DNA of 64,000 nucleotides from JAIOSM01 sp964565415 (GCA_964565415.1 CAZMEX010000005.1:1-64000), one strand, 5' to 3'; positions 25,959-35,133 are shown, numbered from the stretch's first letter. Made by a program: numbers and translations. Notes: generated by a model from the sequence alone, not told the origin.

Positions 25959-25998
25959 CCCCTGATCGATATGTTTTATATCGGCCAGGGGTTTTTTT
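25959..25998 (+). terminator. Intrinsic terminator of riboswitch 1 expression platform
   Basis: The stem pairs CCCCTG with CAGGGG and, inside a two-base mismatch, CGATAT with ATATCG around a GTTTT loop. A run of seven T residues follows. Its position between the riboswitch and the receptor ATG fits transcriptional attenuation. Confidence 0.85.
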
Positions 25999-26030
25999 AT
26001 TGGTTTACTAGAGAATAAGGAAGATACTTT

Positions 26031-28145
26031 ATGGAAAAAAGATTTGTTTTAATTTTATTGTCAGTTTTACTGGTTGTTTCTAATGGTTTTGCCTTGGATA
26101 ATGAGCCAAAACCTTTTGAAATGGATGAGGTGGTTGTCACTTCCACCAACAAGGCTAAAGCCTTTGATACACCTTCCAGCATTGCTATTATTACAGCAAA
26201 AGATCTGGAGGATTCCGGAGCCAAAAATATTATAGAAGTTTTGGAAAACATTCCGGGTATTATTAATAAAACATATAACAATGAAGGTATTGCCATTCGG
26301 GGCACTCAAAGCTCCATGGCAGGTGGACCTGTTATACTTATTGATGGTGTACCCCAAAAAATTGGAGACACGCAATATGACTCTTTTGGTTTTATTCCTG
26401 TCTCCCAGGTTGAACGCATTGAGGTATTAAAATCCCCGGGGATAGTTTATGGACCTGGCTCTGCCAGGGGTGTTATTAATATTATTACTAAAAAAGGAGA
26501 AAAAGAAAACTTTAGTGGTAATATCAAACTTTCCTATGGATCATGGGACACAATTGACACCAATGCCACCATATCCGGCAATAAACACAAATTTGATTAT
26601 TTGATTAATGCAGGAATTTTTAAAACAGACGGGTATGAAGATGAAGGAGTGAATAAAACCTCCTCTTTAATAAAGTTTGGATATAAGCCAAATGATTATA
26701 CCCGCATTGGATTGAGGGGCAATTTAATTTTAAATGATGCCGAAGTTGCCAGGGGTCGTGAAAAAAACCGATGGCACATAAAGCATTTTCGAAGAAAGAA
26801 GCAGTTTCCCAGAAGCGCAACAGACCCGCGACTTGTATGGTATAATAAAAAAGATCACACCGAATCAGTGCTGGGTCTTGAATTTTCCCACGATAAAGAT
26901 GCTCTTTTTCTCAACTCCAATGTTTCTTATACAAAATATGAAGCAAATTATAAAAGTCAGTATTCCATTAACTACAAACCAAAAACCGTATTCCATGAGG
27001 ATGAAAACCAGAGCACCTATGCTTTTAACTTTTCCGGTGGCTACAACTTAAGCCTTGACAACTTCATCTATACGCCCTCTTTTGGTGTTAATATGGAACA
27101 GATTAATTTTGACCAGCAGAGAAACTATCCCTTTAACCCCAAAAAGAAAACAGGTAAATATATTTTTGATGTAAATGAGACAATGTATGGTCTATTCTGG
27201 GATAACGATTTTTTATTTAAAGAGAAGTATGGTTTAAAAATTGGTGCGAGGATTGATCAAGTAAATGTAGAATTTGAAGATAAAGCTGCAACTGAAATTG
27301 ATCAATCAGAAACTTTTATTGGATGGTCAATTGCCCCCTCTTACTACTTCACTACAGATGCAAACATCTATTTCCAAATAAGTAAAAACTTCTGGATGCC
27401 AACACCTGCATATTATGCCTGGGCAGCATCCCGTGGGAAAAAAGGCGGTATCACCATAAACACTGCTGACAGCCTCAAGCCCGAAGAATCCCTAACATAT
27501 GAAATTGGTTATAAACATATGGTTAATAAAAATATACGATTTATTCTGACAGGTTTCTTCATTGATTATAAGGACAAATTTGCAAGTGTCTACCATAGCA
27601 ATGCAGCCATGACCTGGGGTGGAATGAAAAATATAGGCTCGGCTGAAATGAAAGGTATTGAACTTGAAGCCGATGGACGACCATGCAATTTTTTTGGTTA
27701 TCGACTCTCTGGAACATATCTTGATGCCAAGTGGAAAAGCGGTCAAATGAAAGTCTATGAAAGACCTGGCAACACAAAAGTACTTTGCGACCTTGATGGG
27801 TATCAAATCTATGGAATCCCAAAGTATACAGCCACAGCGGGTTTTGATTTTTATCCCATGGAAAAATTAAAAATCTCAGCAGATATCAACTATTTTGGTC
27901 CCCATTATGCAGATTACACCAACAAGGTAAAATACAGTGCAAAGACAACCTTTGATACTAAAGTTACCTATACAATCAATAACAGCTGGGAGGTATGGCT
28001 GTTGGGAAAAAATATTTTTGATCAAAACATTGAAAGAGTAAGCAATACAACTGCTCGAATCAATACTGCCACCGGAGCATATGCCAACACCTATTATGTT
28101 CAGGATGGAGCATATTTTGAAGCTGGATTGAATTATAGTTTTTAA
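26031..28145 (+). CDS. btuB: TonB-dependent outer-membrane receptor (BtuB-like)
   Basis: This is an outer-membrane beta-barrel receptor for active uptake. A signal peptide (about 1-22) ends near NGFA. A TonB-box-like segment MDEVVVTST (31-39) is followed by the plug domain with LENIPGI, IRGT and VERIEVLKSPG near 127-137. The barrel ends in a C-terminal aromatic residue (GLNYSF). The 704-residue length is normal. Because a cobalamin riboswitch controls it, corrinoids or cobalt chelates are the likely cargo; haem cannot be excluded from sequence. AAGGAAG precedes the ATG. Confidence 0.9.
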   Translation: MEKRFVLILLSVLLVVSNGFALDNEPKPFEMDEVVVTSTNKAKAFDTPSSIAIITAKDLEDSGAKNIIEVLENIPGIINKTYNNEGIAIRGTQSSMAGGPVILIDGVPQKIGDTQYDSFGFIPVSQVERIEVLKSPGIVYGPGSARGVINIITKKGEKENFSGNIKLSYGSWDTIDTNATISGNKHKFDYLINAGIFKTDGYEDEGVNKTSSLIKFGYKPNDYTRIGLRGNLILNDAEVARGREKNRWHIKHFRRKKQFPRSATDPRLVWYNKKDHTESVLGLEFSHDKDALFLNSNVSYTKYEANYKSQYSINYKPKTVFHEDENQSTYAFNFSGGYNLSLDNFIYTPSFGVNMEQINFDQQRNYPFNPKKKTGKYIFDVNETMYGLFWDNDFLFKEKYGLKIGARIDQVNVEFEDKAATEIDQSETFIGWSIAPSYYFTTDANIYFQISKNFWMPTPAYYAWAASRGKKGGITINTADSLKPEESLTYEIGYKHMVNKNIRFILTGFFIDYKDKFASVYHSNAAMTWGGMKNIGSAEMKGIELEADGRPCNFFGYRLSGTYLDAKWKSGQMKVYERPGNTKVLCDLDGYQIYGIPKYTATAGFDFYPMEKLKISADINYFGPHYADYTNKVKYSAKTTFDTKVTYTINNSWEVWLLGKNIFDQNIERVSNTTARINTATGAYANTYYVQDGAYFEAGLNYSF

Positions 28146-28156
28146 AGCTGAAAAAG

Positions 28157-28903
28157 ATGCTGAAACAACTTTGGATTACTGGAATTTTTACCGGCTTTTT
28201 GATTTTTGGAATCAAGGCAGGGCTTGGCTTAAGCAGCTATTTATATAATAGGTCTGGGGAAAAAACTCAAAAACTTATTTTTCTGTTTTTCTGTTTTTTT
28301 GTATATCTTGCTCTCTTTTTCATGCTTTATTATGTGATTAATAGCTTTAGCCTGCTTGATTATCTGGATCAATTTCTAAATTTGTTGAAATATGGCATGC
28401 TTATACATATACTTATTGCTGTCGGGCTTTTTTTCTGGGGAGCAAAGCTTTTATTGCAGACCCAGAAGGGCCCGACAAAATATGCTTCAAAATATGCGCT
28501 TATTCTTCTGCTGCCATGTCCTGTATGTGCCACAGTTATCTTATTGAATCTAACCCTTGCTTTTTCCATTTTTTCATTTTCCCCTGCATTGGTTACTCTG
28601 GTTTTGTTTTCCATATTTTCAACCATTATCCTTGTCTCTCTGGGGCTTGTATTTCCTTTCCGCCATAAAATCCTGTCGGACAACTCCTTTTTAGGAGTAT
28701 CCATGACTCTTGTTTCTCTCTATTTCCTTTTTACTATTATTATTGCTCCAATATACCCTAAAATAAAAGCAAGCTATTTTATGGCTCTTTCAAATAACCC
28801 TTTTACCAATATAGATATGTTTCATACAATCCTTCTCCTTGTAGTTGTCGTGGTGTTAGCCGGATATGGATTTATTAAAATTTATTTTTTGCAAAGGCAG
28901 TGA
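28157..28903 (+). CDS. DUF2162 family predicted membrane transporter
   Basis: This is a 248-residue protein with about six membrane helices. A conserved-looking LPCPVCATV sits at the start of a helix, with Cys121 and Cys124 spaced as a CxxC pair, which could bind a metal ion or thiol. DUF2162 proteins are described as predicted transporters. It lies between the TonB receptor and the ExbB-like gene under the same riboswitch. An inner-membrane route for cobalt or a corrinoid product is an inference. Confidence 0.7.
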   Translation: MLKQLWITGIFTGFLIFGIKAGLGLSSYLYNRSGEKTQKLIFLFFCFFVYLALFFMLYYVINSFSLLDYLDQFLNLLKYGMLIHILIAVGLFFWGAKLLLQTQKGPTKYASKYALILLLPCPVCATVILLNLTLAFSIFSFSPALVTLVLFSIFSTIILVSLGLVFPFRHKILSDNSFLGVSMTLVSLYFLFTIIIAPIYPKIKASYFMALSNNPFTNIDMFHTILLLVVVVVLAGYGFIKIYFLQRQ

Positions 28904-28907
28904 ACCA

Positions 28908-29537
28908 ATGAACATTTTTCCAATTTTTCAAACAATACTTTATACCATCTCAACAGCTCTTCTTTATCCTGTTGTTCTTTTATTAATTGGACTCAGCATC
29001 TGGATTGTCATATATACAGGTGGGTTTATAGCAGAGTTTGTGCAACGTAAAAAATTTATCTCCACTGAAAACCTTGCAGATTCACTTGAACAAATCAGCA
29101 GCAAAATAGATCTTCCCCTATCAATAAGAAACTGCCTCCCTCGGCATATCATTGAATTTTCTGAAAATCTTAAGGTCATAATCAGTGCAAATAAATCCTT
29201 TAAAAATGAAAAAATTGAAAACCTTTTGCAACAGAGTGAATCCTTTCTGGAAAAAGAGTTAAACAAAATAAAAATGATTGTGAGAGTCGGACCCAGTATT
29301 GGCCTTATGGGAACTTTGATCCCCATGGGTACAGGTCTGGCAGGATTAACCCAAGGAGATATGACACAACTTTCATCAAGCCTTATCCTTGCGTTTACCA
29401 CCACAGTAGTGGGTATTGCCCTGGGAGTTACAGCATATTTTTTTTCCATGGTTAAGCAGACATGGCTTAATTGGGATTATAGGTGTCTTGCACTTATCAC
29501 AGAAGCCATGACAAAAAACCCAATGACAAAAGAGTAA
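28908..29537 (+). CDS. MotA/TolQ/ExbB family proton-channel protein
   Basis: This inner-membrane protein belongs to the ExbB/TolQ/MotA group that forms proton-driven motors. The chosen ATG at 28908 gives 209 residues; an upstream frame opening at 28866 lies inside the previous gene. TM1 is about 15-40. The paired helices near 122-145 and 162-188 contain RVGPSIGLMGTLIPMGTGLAGL and the LAFTTTVVGIALG segment typical of the family. With the DUF2149 protein it could energise either the receptor or the anchored CobN-like protein. No TonB gene is in the window. Confidence 0.88.
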   Translation: MNIFPIFQTILYTISTALLYPVVLLLIGLSIWIVIYTGGFIAEFVQRKKFISTENLADSLEQISSKIDLPLSIRNCLPRHIIEFSENLKVIISANKSFKNEKIENLLQQSESFLEKELNKIKMIVRVGPSIGLMGTLIPMGTGLAGLTQGDMTQLSSSLILAFTTTVVGIALGVTAYFFSMVKQTWLNWDYRCLALITEAMTKNPMTKE

Positions 29538-29542
29538 ACTAT

Positions 29543-29902
29543 ATGAAATATCTTACAAGACAAAAACAATCCAAGTTGCAAAATGTTGCAATGGAAGATC
29601 CCATGAATGGAGTTGCCAATCTTTTTGATGTTGCTCTGGTGTTTATTGTAGCTCTGCTGCTATCGCTGATGTCTGCCTACCAGATCCTTGATTTTTTCAA
29701 TCCTGAAAGCGAGATTACAATTATGAAAAAAACCGATGAACAGTGGCGGATAATAACAAAAAAGGGCAGAAAGATAAAAGTAAAAAAGGTTACGAACCGC
29801 AAAGTTGGTGGGAAAGAAGGGCTTAAGCTTGGCACTGCTTATCAGCTTCAAAACGGGCAGGTGATTTATATTCCGGAAGAGGAGATAAATGAGATTGAAT
29901 AG
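29543..29902 (+). CDS. DUF2149 protein, ExbD-like single-span partner
   Basis: This 119-residue protein has a short cytoplasmic N-terminus, one membrane helix (about 27-46) and a basic periplasmic C-terminal domain, which is the ExbD/TolR topology. The helix begins NLFDVALVFIVALL with Asp29 placed like the essential aspartate of ExbD. I start it at the ATG at 29543 because the upstream part of the frame overlaps the ExbB-like gene. It overlaps the CobN-like gene by 14 bases. The family function is not established; the ExbD role is inferred. Confidence 0.75.
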   Translation: MKYLTRQKQSKLQNVAMEDPMNGVANLFDVALVFIVALLLSLMSAYQILDFFNPESEITIMKKTDEQWRIITKKGRKIKVKKVTNRKVGGKEGLKLGTAYQLQNGQVIYIPEEEINEIE

Positions 29903-32900
29903 ACTCTTTTCCATCTTTATTTTCTTCTTGGTTATATTTGCCCTGGAAATTCCATCACTATTGCAGGCAGGTATTCAGAAAAAAGAAGTTCTCATGATAA
30001 TTGGTGCCGGAGACTCCCTCGGTGTTGCCAGGGTTTTTAAGGAGCTTAAAAAAAACAAACTATCAAAACAATATTCATTCACCTTTATTACAGACTATGA
30101 AGTGAGAAGTAATAAAGCTGATGGCAGCAAAATAGACAAAGCTGACATAATTATTGCTGATTTTATGAAAAGAGAGTTTGATGCATTTATTGCTGAAAAC
30201 AATGTAAAACAGAATGCTGCCATATATAGCCTTCGCTGTGGCTATCTTGCTGAAAAAACTAAAAAAAAGGGGTTAAAGGTTAATATTGAGACAGAGCAAT
30301 ATTTTTCTCCTTCAACCCATGAAAACATTAAAAATCTACTTTTTCTAACCATTGCAAATTCTGGCTGCGACCTGGAGTATAAGAGACCATTCAAACTACC
30401 AGAAGCTGGAATTTTTCACCCTGAAGCTGAAACAGTTTTTTCATCCTTTGATACATATTTAAGCTGGTATAAAAAAAGGGTTGGTTTCAACAAGACAGGC
30501 TTCTGGGTCGGAGTTTCAACCTTTTCCACCTCTGCCAGCAGCTTGCAATATCCCAATGCAGGTAAGATTGAACAATTTTTGATCTTAGCCCTTGAAAAGC
30601 AAGGCATTAATATTTTACCAATATTTGGAAGACCTCCATACCATGACTCATTAAAAAAATTTTTTTTAGATGACCACCAAAACCCAAGAATTGATGCTTT
30701 GGTTGGATTTTCTTTCCGTTTTTTACGCGGATTCCCGGTTAAAACAAGGCTTATTCTAAAAACAATAAATGCACCCATCTTTATGCCTTTGGAAGCCCAT
30801 TCAATTACCATTAAACAGTGGAAAAAATCATGCACTGGAATATCTCCCATCAGAACTGCCTGGCAAGTATGTATTCCAGAACAGAATGGAGCAATTGAAC
30901 CTACTATTGTTGGTGGTAAAGCTCCTGCAAGACTCAAAGGCATGACCAGTATCATATATGAAAAACGCCCCCTTCCAGATAATATTGATTTTTTAATCAA
31001 AAGGATTAAAGCTTTTCATAAACTTAGAGTCACACCCAACAAAGATAAAAAAGTTGCTCTTTTTTATTGGAACCACCCTCCGGGCAAACAGGGTGTTGGT
31101 GCAAGTTATATGAACTGTTTCAGCTCCATTGCCCATATTCTGAAAAAATTAAAAGCCCAGGGATATATTGTTGATATCAATGACATCTCAAAGGATAAAA
31201 TAAAAAAACGAATAATGCAGAGCGGACGAAATATCGGCTCCTGGGCACCAGGGGAGCTGCAAGGGCTGATGGCAAGCAAAGATGTTGTCCAGATTCCAGT
31301 CTCAAAATATAAAAAATGGTTTAAAGAGCTTCCCCCTAGCTTTCAAAAAGCTGTTGAGGAACAATGGGGCAAGGTTGAAGAGTCAAATATAATGATAAAA
31401 TCTTCCAAAATTATTATTCCATTGGTAGATCTTGGCAATGTGATTCTTTTGCCCCAACCATCCAGGGGATTTGGTGAAGACCCTGCAAAACTGTACCACG
31501 ATCCAAAGGTTTTCCCCCATCACCAATACATTGCCTTTTACCTCTGGCTGAAAAAAGAATTTAATGTTAATGCAATAATATCCCTTGGCAAACATGGTAC
31601 CCATGAGTGGCTGCCTGGCAAGCAGGTGGGCTTATCCCTCAACTGCCCCCCTGAAATCTTAATTCAGGATATTCCCAATATTTACCCATATATTGTAGAT
31701 AACATCGGTGAAGGTATCCAGGCAAAAAGGCGGGGGCGCGGCATAATTATTGACCATCTTATCCCACCTTTAAAAAAAGGCGGGATTTATATGGAATATA
31801 GAGAACTTACAGCGAAAATTGATTCCTATCATACTGCCCTTGTAACAAACCCCAAACTTGCAGATGAAAAATTGAAAACTGTCCGCACCCTTATTTTAAA
31901 ACTTGGTATTGATAAAGATCTTGGTTTAAGTGTGATTGATCATGAATCTGTTGAAGAGGTTGAACACTACATTCTGGAGTTGCAGGAAAGGTTGATCCCC
32001 TATGGTAATCACACGTTTGGTATCTCACCTGCAGGTGAGTCACTTGTCCACCTCACCAATGCAGTTTGTGATAAAAGCCCAGAAATTGACAAAAAAGAGG
32101 TTAAAACAAAAATAGAGGTTTGCGGTGAAAAGGAAATCTTCTCCCTCATAAAAGCTTTAAATGGTGAATTTATTGCACCGGGTGAGGGTAATGACCCTGT
32201 GAGAAATCCCGATGCAATTCCCACGGGAAATAATTTTTATGGGTTTAATATTGATAAAGTTCCTTCCAGAGAGGCATTTGTCATGGGTAAAAACCTTGCT
32301 GAAAAAATGATTCAGGAGTACAAACAAAAACACAATCATTTTCCTGACAAACTTGGAATTATTCTCTGGAGCACAGAATTACAGCGCAATGAAGGTGCAG
32401 GTATTGCTGCAATATTTCATCTTATGGGAGTTGAACCAATTTGGGACAGAAAAGAGCAGGTAACAGGTGTAAAAGCTATTCCCGGTACCCTTCTTAACCG
32501 ACCCAGAATTGATGTATTAATTCAAATGTCTGGTCTGTTTCGGGACAGTTATGCTAAATTAATTACACTTATGGATGAAGCTGTTAAAATAGCAGGTGCT
32601 TTAAAAGATGTTGAAAACTTTATTGCCATAAATAATAAAAAAATTGAAAGTACTCTTATCTCCAAAGGATATTCTAAAGAGAAAGCGCGCCAATTAAGCA
32701 AAGCAAGAATATTTGGACCAATGCCTGGTGCGTACTCCCATGCTCTGCAGGAGTTAATTCCCAACAGTGCTGTATGGGAAACCCAAGATGAAATAGCAGA
32801 TGTATTTATACACCACTCATCCTTTGCCTATGGAAAATCTTTCTGGGGCAGGCCTTTAAAGAGTGCATACAAGGAAAATCTAAAAGATGTGAAAATAACA

Positions 32901-33812
32901 ATGCACACACGATCTTCCAATCTTTACTATATGCTGGATAATGATGACATGTTTGCTTTTTTGGGAGGCTTGTCCCTTGCAGTAAAAAGTGTTGCCGGTA
33001 AACAGCCTGAAGCCATTGTTGCAAATATGCAGGATGGCAAAACCGTAACATTGGATAGTTTATCTAAATCAATTGGTAAAGCAATGCGAAGCCGCTATCT
33101 TAACCCGGAATGGATTAAAGGAATGCAAAAAGAGGAATACTCTGGTGCAAAAGAGATGGATCAATTTGTTGAACATCTGTGGGGGTTTCAGGTAACAACT
33201 CCCTATGCAGTGGATAAAAGCCTCTGGCAGGAGATCCACGATGTCTATGTAAAAGATAAATACAAACTTGATATGAAAAAATTTTTTGATGAAAATAACC
33301 CCTGGGCATTGCAATCAATCACAGCAAGAATGCTTGAGGCAGACCGGAAAAAATATTGGGATGCACCGGAAAAAATGAAAAAAAGCCTTGCGAAAACCTA
33401 TGCACTCAGTATGATTGAAAAAGGGGTTGCCTGTTGTGAGCACACCTGTAACAATCCCATGTTACAGCAATTTGTCACCAATATTATCTCCCTGTATGGA
33501 CTAATGTCACAACAACAATTGGAACTGTTTAAAATGACTCTAGCCCAGGCAACATCAATGAGCCAAAAGGAGAGTGAAGCCAAAATAAAAAAAATGCAGG
33601 AGGGTTTAACAAAAACAATTAAAGAGATAAAAAAAGATGAAGAGATAAATACAAAAACCAAAGGCAAGGCAATAGAAGGTTTTGAGTTGGTCGATGAAAA
33701 GCAGAATGAGACAAAAGTTACTTCATCAGGTTCCTCCTGGGTAATCATACTAATTATTTGTGCTGTCCTTATGCTTTTAGTTGCTGGCTGGAAACAAAAA
33801 ATAACAGCCTGA
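29889..33812 (+). CDS. cobN: Exported, membrane-anchored CobN/magnesium-chelatase H-like protein
   Basis: This 1307-residue protein belongs to the CobN/BchH/ChlH family of large tetrapyrrole metal chelatase subunits. Family segments are visible: ISLGKHGTHEWLPGKQVGLS near 560, GFNIDKVPSREAF near 785, and RIDVLIQMSGLFRDSYAKL near 875. Unlike biosynthetic CobN it starts with a signal peptide (about 1-26) and ends with a membrane helix (about 1283-1301) after a charged, coiled-coil-like stretch, so it should sit in the periplasm anchored to the inner membrane. No CobS/CobT-type ATPase partner is present. The context with ExbB/ExbD-like proteins and a riboswitch suggests metal insertion into or removal from imported tetrapyrroles. 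Confidence 0.9.
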   Translation: MRLNRLFSIFIFFLVIFALEIPSLLQAGIQKKEVLMIIGAGDSLGVARVFKELKKNKLSKQYSFTFITDYEVRSNKADGSKIDKADIIIADFMKREFDAFIAENNVKQNAAIYSLRCGYLAEKTKKKGLKVNIETEQYFSPSTHENIKNLLFLTIANSGCDLEYKRPFKLPEAGIFHPEAETVFSSFDTYLSWYKKRVGFNKTGFWVGVSTFSTSASSLQYPNAGKIEQFLILALEKQGINILPIFGRPPYHDSLKKFFLDDHQNPRIDALVGFSFRFLRGFPVKTRLILKTINAPIFMPLEAHSITIKQWKKSCTGISPIRTAWQVCIPEQNGAIEPTIVGGKAPARLKGMTSIIYEKRPLPDNIDFLIKRIKAFHKLRVTPNKDKKVALFYWNHPPGKQGVGASYMNCFSSIAHILKKLKAQGYIVDINDISKDKIKKRIMQSGRNIGSWAPGELQGLMASKDVVQIPVSKYKKWFKELPPSFQKAVEEQWGKVEESNIMIKSSKIIIPLVDLGNVILLPQPSRGFGEDPAKLYHDPKVFPHHQYIAFYLWLKKEFNVNAIISLGKHGTHEWLPGKQVGLSLNCPPEILIQDIPNIYPYIVDNIGEGIQAKRRGRGIIIDHLIPPLKKGGIYMEYRELTAKIDSYHTALVTNPKLADEKLKTVRTLILKLGIDKDLGLSVIDHESVEEVEHYILELQERLIPYGNHTFGISPAGESLVHLTNAVCDKSPEIDKKEVKTKIEVCGEKEIFSLIKALNGEFIAPGEGNDPVRNPDAIPTGNNFYGFNIDKVPSREAFVMGKNLAEKMIQEYKQKHNHFPDKLGIILWSTELQRNEGAGIAAIFHLMGVEPIWDRKEQVTGVKAIPGTLLNRPRIDVLIQMSGLFRDSYAKLITLMDEAVKIAGALKDVENFIAINNKKIESTLISKGYSKEKARQLSKARIFGPMPGAYSHALQELIPNSAVWETQDEIADVFIHHSSFAYGKSFWGRPLKSAYKENLKDVKITMHTRSSNLYYMLDNDDMFAFLGGLSLAVKSVAGKQPEAIVANMQDGKTVTLDSLSKSIGKAMRSRYLNPEWIKGMQKEEYSGAKEMDQFVEHLWGFQVTTPYAVDKSLWQEIHDVYVKDKYKLDMKKFFDENNPWALQSITARMLEADRKKYWDAPEKMKKSLAKTYALSMIEKGVACCEHTCNNPMLQQFVTNIISLYGLMSQQQLELFKMTLAQATSMSQKESEAKIKKMQEGLTKTIKEIKKDEEINTKTKGKAIEGFELVDEKQNETKVTSSGSSWVIILIICAVLMLLVAGWKQKITA

Positions 33813-33818
33813 TATTGC

Positions 33819-33847
33819 TTGACTTTTTGCTTTTGTTTTTATAGATT
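33819..33847 (+). promoter_or_regulatory. Putative promoter ahead of cobalamin riboswitch 2
   Basis: TTGACT at 33819-33824 and TAGATT at 33842-33847 are separated by 17 bases. It begins just after the CobN-like stop, so the second operon can be transcribed independently of the first. Confidence 0.45.
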
Positions 33848-33850
33848 GAA

Positions 33851-34016
33851 AGTTCAGGTGTTGCATTGAGCAGATAATAGGGAATCTCGTTAAAATCGAG
33901 AGCGGACCCGCCGCTGTAATCGGGGATGAAAACTTTAACAATCACTGCAAAGTTAATAAAAGACTTGTGGGAAGATAAAGTAATAATTTGATCCGTAAGC
34001 CAGAAAACCTGCCTGA
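33851..34016 (+). promoter_or_regulatory. Cobalamin riboswitch 2
   Basis: The element repeats the B12 pattern: TTCAGGTG, the AATAGGGAATC...GAGAGCGGACCCGCCGCTGT block, a B12-box variant ATCACTG at 33941-33947, TGTGGGAAG near 33966, and the closing AAGCCAGAAAACCTGCC near 33998-34014. It precedes a terminator and the cbiK-btuCDF-cbi operon. Confidence 0.93.
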
Positions 34017-34078
34017 AAATAATTTCAGTAAGCTGACGAGGAAATAAGCTAGGGCTAAAAATATGGAAAAATACGGTT

Positions 34079-34110
34079 CCCATATCGACCATATCGATAT
34101 GGGTTTTTTT
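34079..34110 (+). terminator. Intrinsic terminator of riboswitch 2 expression platform
   Basis: A perfect nine-base stem CCCATATCG/CGATATGGG encloses a seven-base loop and is followed by seven T residues. It lies about 40 bases before the cbiK ATG, as expected for transcriptional control by the riboswitch. Confidence 0.88.
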
Positions 34111-34152
34111 ATGCCCATTTAAATTTAATTAATTTAAAATATAGGAGTCAAG

Positions 34153-35121
34153 ATGATCAGAAAACGTAATTTTTATTTTATTTTAGTACTATCTTTTTTA
34201 TTGGTGGCATCCAGCAACTTATTTGCAAAAAGTGCTATAATTTTGTCAAGTTTTGGCACAACAGAGCCGAAAGCTGTCTCTTCAATCTTGAATATTAAAG
34301 CCGAGATTGAAAAGGCTTTTCCTGGAACCAGAGTTGAACTGACCTTTACTTCAAATATTATCAGATCAATCTGGCAAAAGAGAAGGCAAAATGCTGCTAA
34401 ATGGAAAGCAATGGGAATTGCTCCTGAAGTCCTTAATATCAAAGGAATCCTCGAAACTTTTGGAAAACTTCAAAGTGCAGGATTCAAAGATATAGTGGTG
34501 CAACCGACTCATATGTTTCACATGGAACAATACTCTGATCTGGTATCATATGTTGATGGTATTGCATCCATTAAAACCATAAGAAAAAAGTGGATGCCCT
34601 TTAATAACATTGTTATTGGCAGACCTGCCCTGGGGACATGTGGTGTAAAATATCCATACCATGATGATATGAAAAGAGTTGTTAAAATTTTCCATGCCGA
34701 TGCTAAAGAAGCAGAGGAGGAAAAGTCAATTCTCGTATATATGGGGCATGGAAATGAGGTGTGGTCCACCGGGATTTATGCAGAGCTGCAAAAAGAGATG
34801 AGGAAAGTTTATCCTGATATAATAACATTTATTGGAAGTGTTGAAGGGTACCCTTCCCTTGATGATATCAAAGCAGGGTTAAAACACATGCACCTGAAAC
34901 AGAAAAATATTCTATTAAAACCTCTAATGATTGTTGCAGGCGACCATGCAAGAAATGATATGGCAGGAGATGGGGAAGATTCCTGGAAAACAAACTTTGA
35001 AAAAATTGGTTTTAAGGTTAATCCTGTATTAAAAGGGTTGGGATCCAATAATGAGTTTGTGCAAATATTCATTGACCACATTAAAGATGCTGCCCAGGAG
35101 GGTGGAATAAAATTAAAATAA
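34153..35121 (+). CDS. cbiK: Sirohydrochlorin cobaltochelatase CbiK, periplasmic type
   Basis: CbiK inserts Co2+ into sirohydrochlorin. The chelatase fold spans about 27-315, with metal-site residues likely His199 (MGHGN), Glu231 (SVEGYPS) and His265 (VAGDHARND). The N-terminus (1-25) is a clear signal peptide ending SSNLFA, as in the periplasmic CbiK paralogue described in Desulfovibrio vulgaris. An exported enzyme cannot serve cytoplasmic corrin synthesis in a simple way, so a role in metal handling or tetrapyrrole transport is possible. AGGAG precedes the ATG. It is the first gene after riboswitch 2 and no cytoplasmic cobaltochelatase is present in the window. Confidence 0.92.
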   Translation: MIRKRNFYFILVLSFLLVASSNLFAKSAIILSSFGTTEPKAVSSILNIKAEIEKAFPGTRVELTFTSNIIRSIWQKRRQNAAKWKAMGIAPEVLNIKGILETFGKLQSAGFKDIVVQPTHMFHMEQYSDLVSYVDGIASIKTIRKKWMPFNNIVIGRPALGTCGVKYPYHDDMKRVVKIFHADAKEAEEEKSILVYMGHGNEVWSTGIYAELQKEMRKVYPDIITFIGSVEGYPSLDDIKAGLKHMHLKQKNILLKPLMIVAGDHARNDMAGDGEDSWKTNFEKIGFKVNPVLKGLGSNNEFVQIFIDHIKDAAQEGGIKLK

Positions 35122-35133
35122 AGGACTGGGAGG

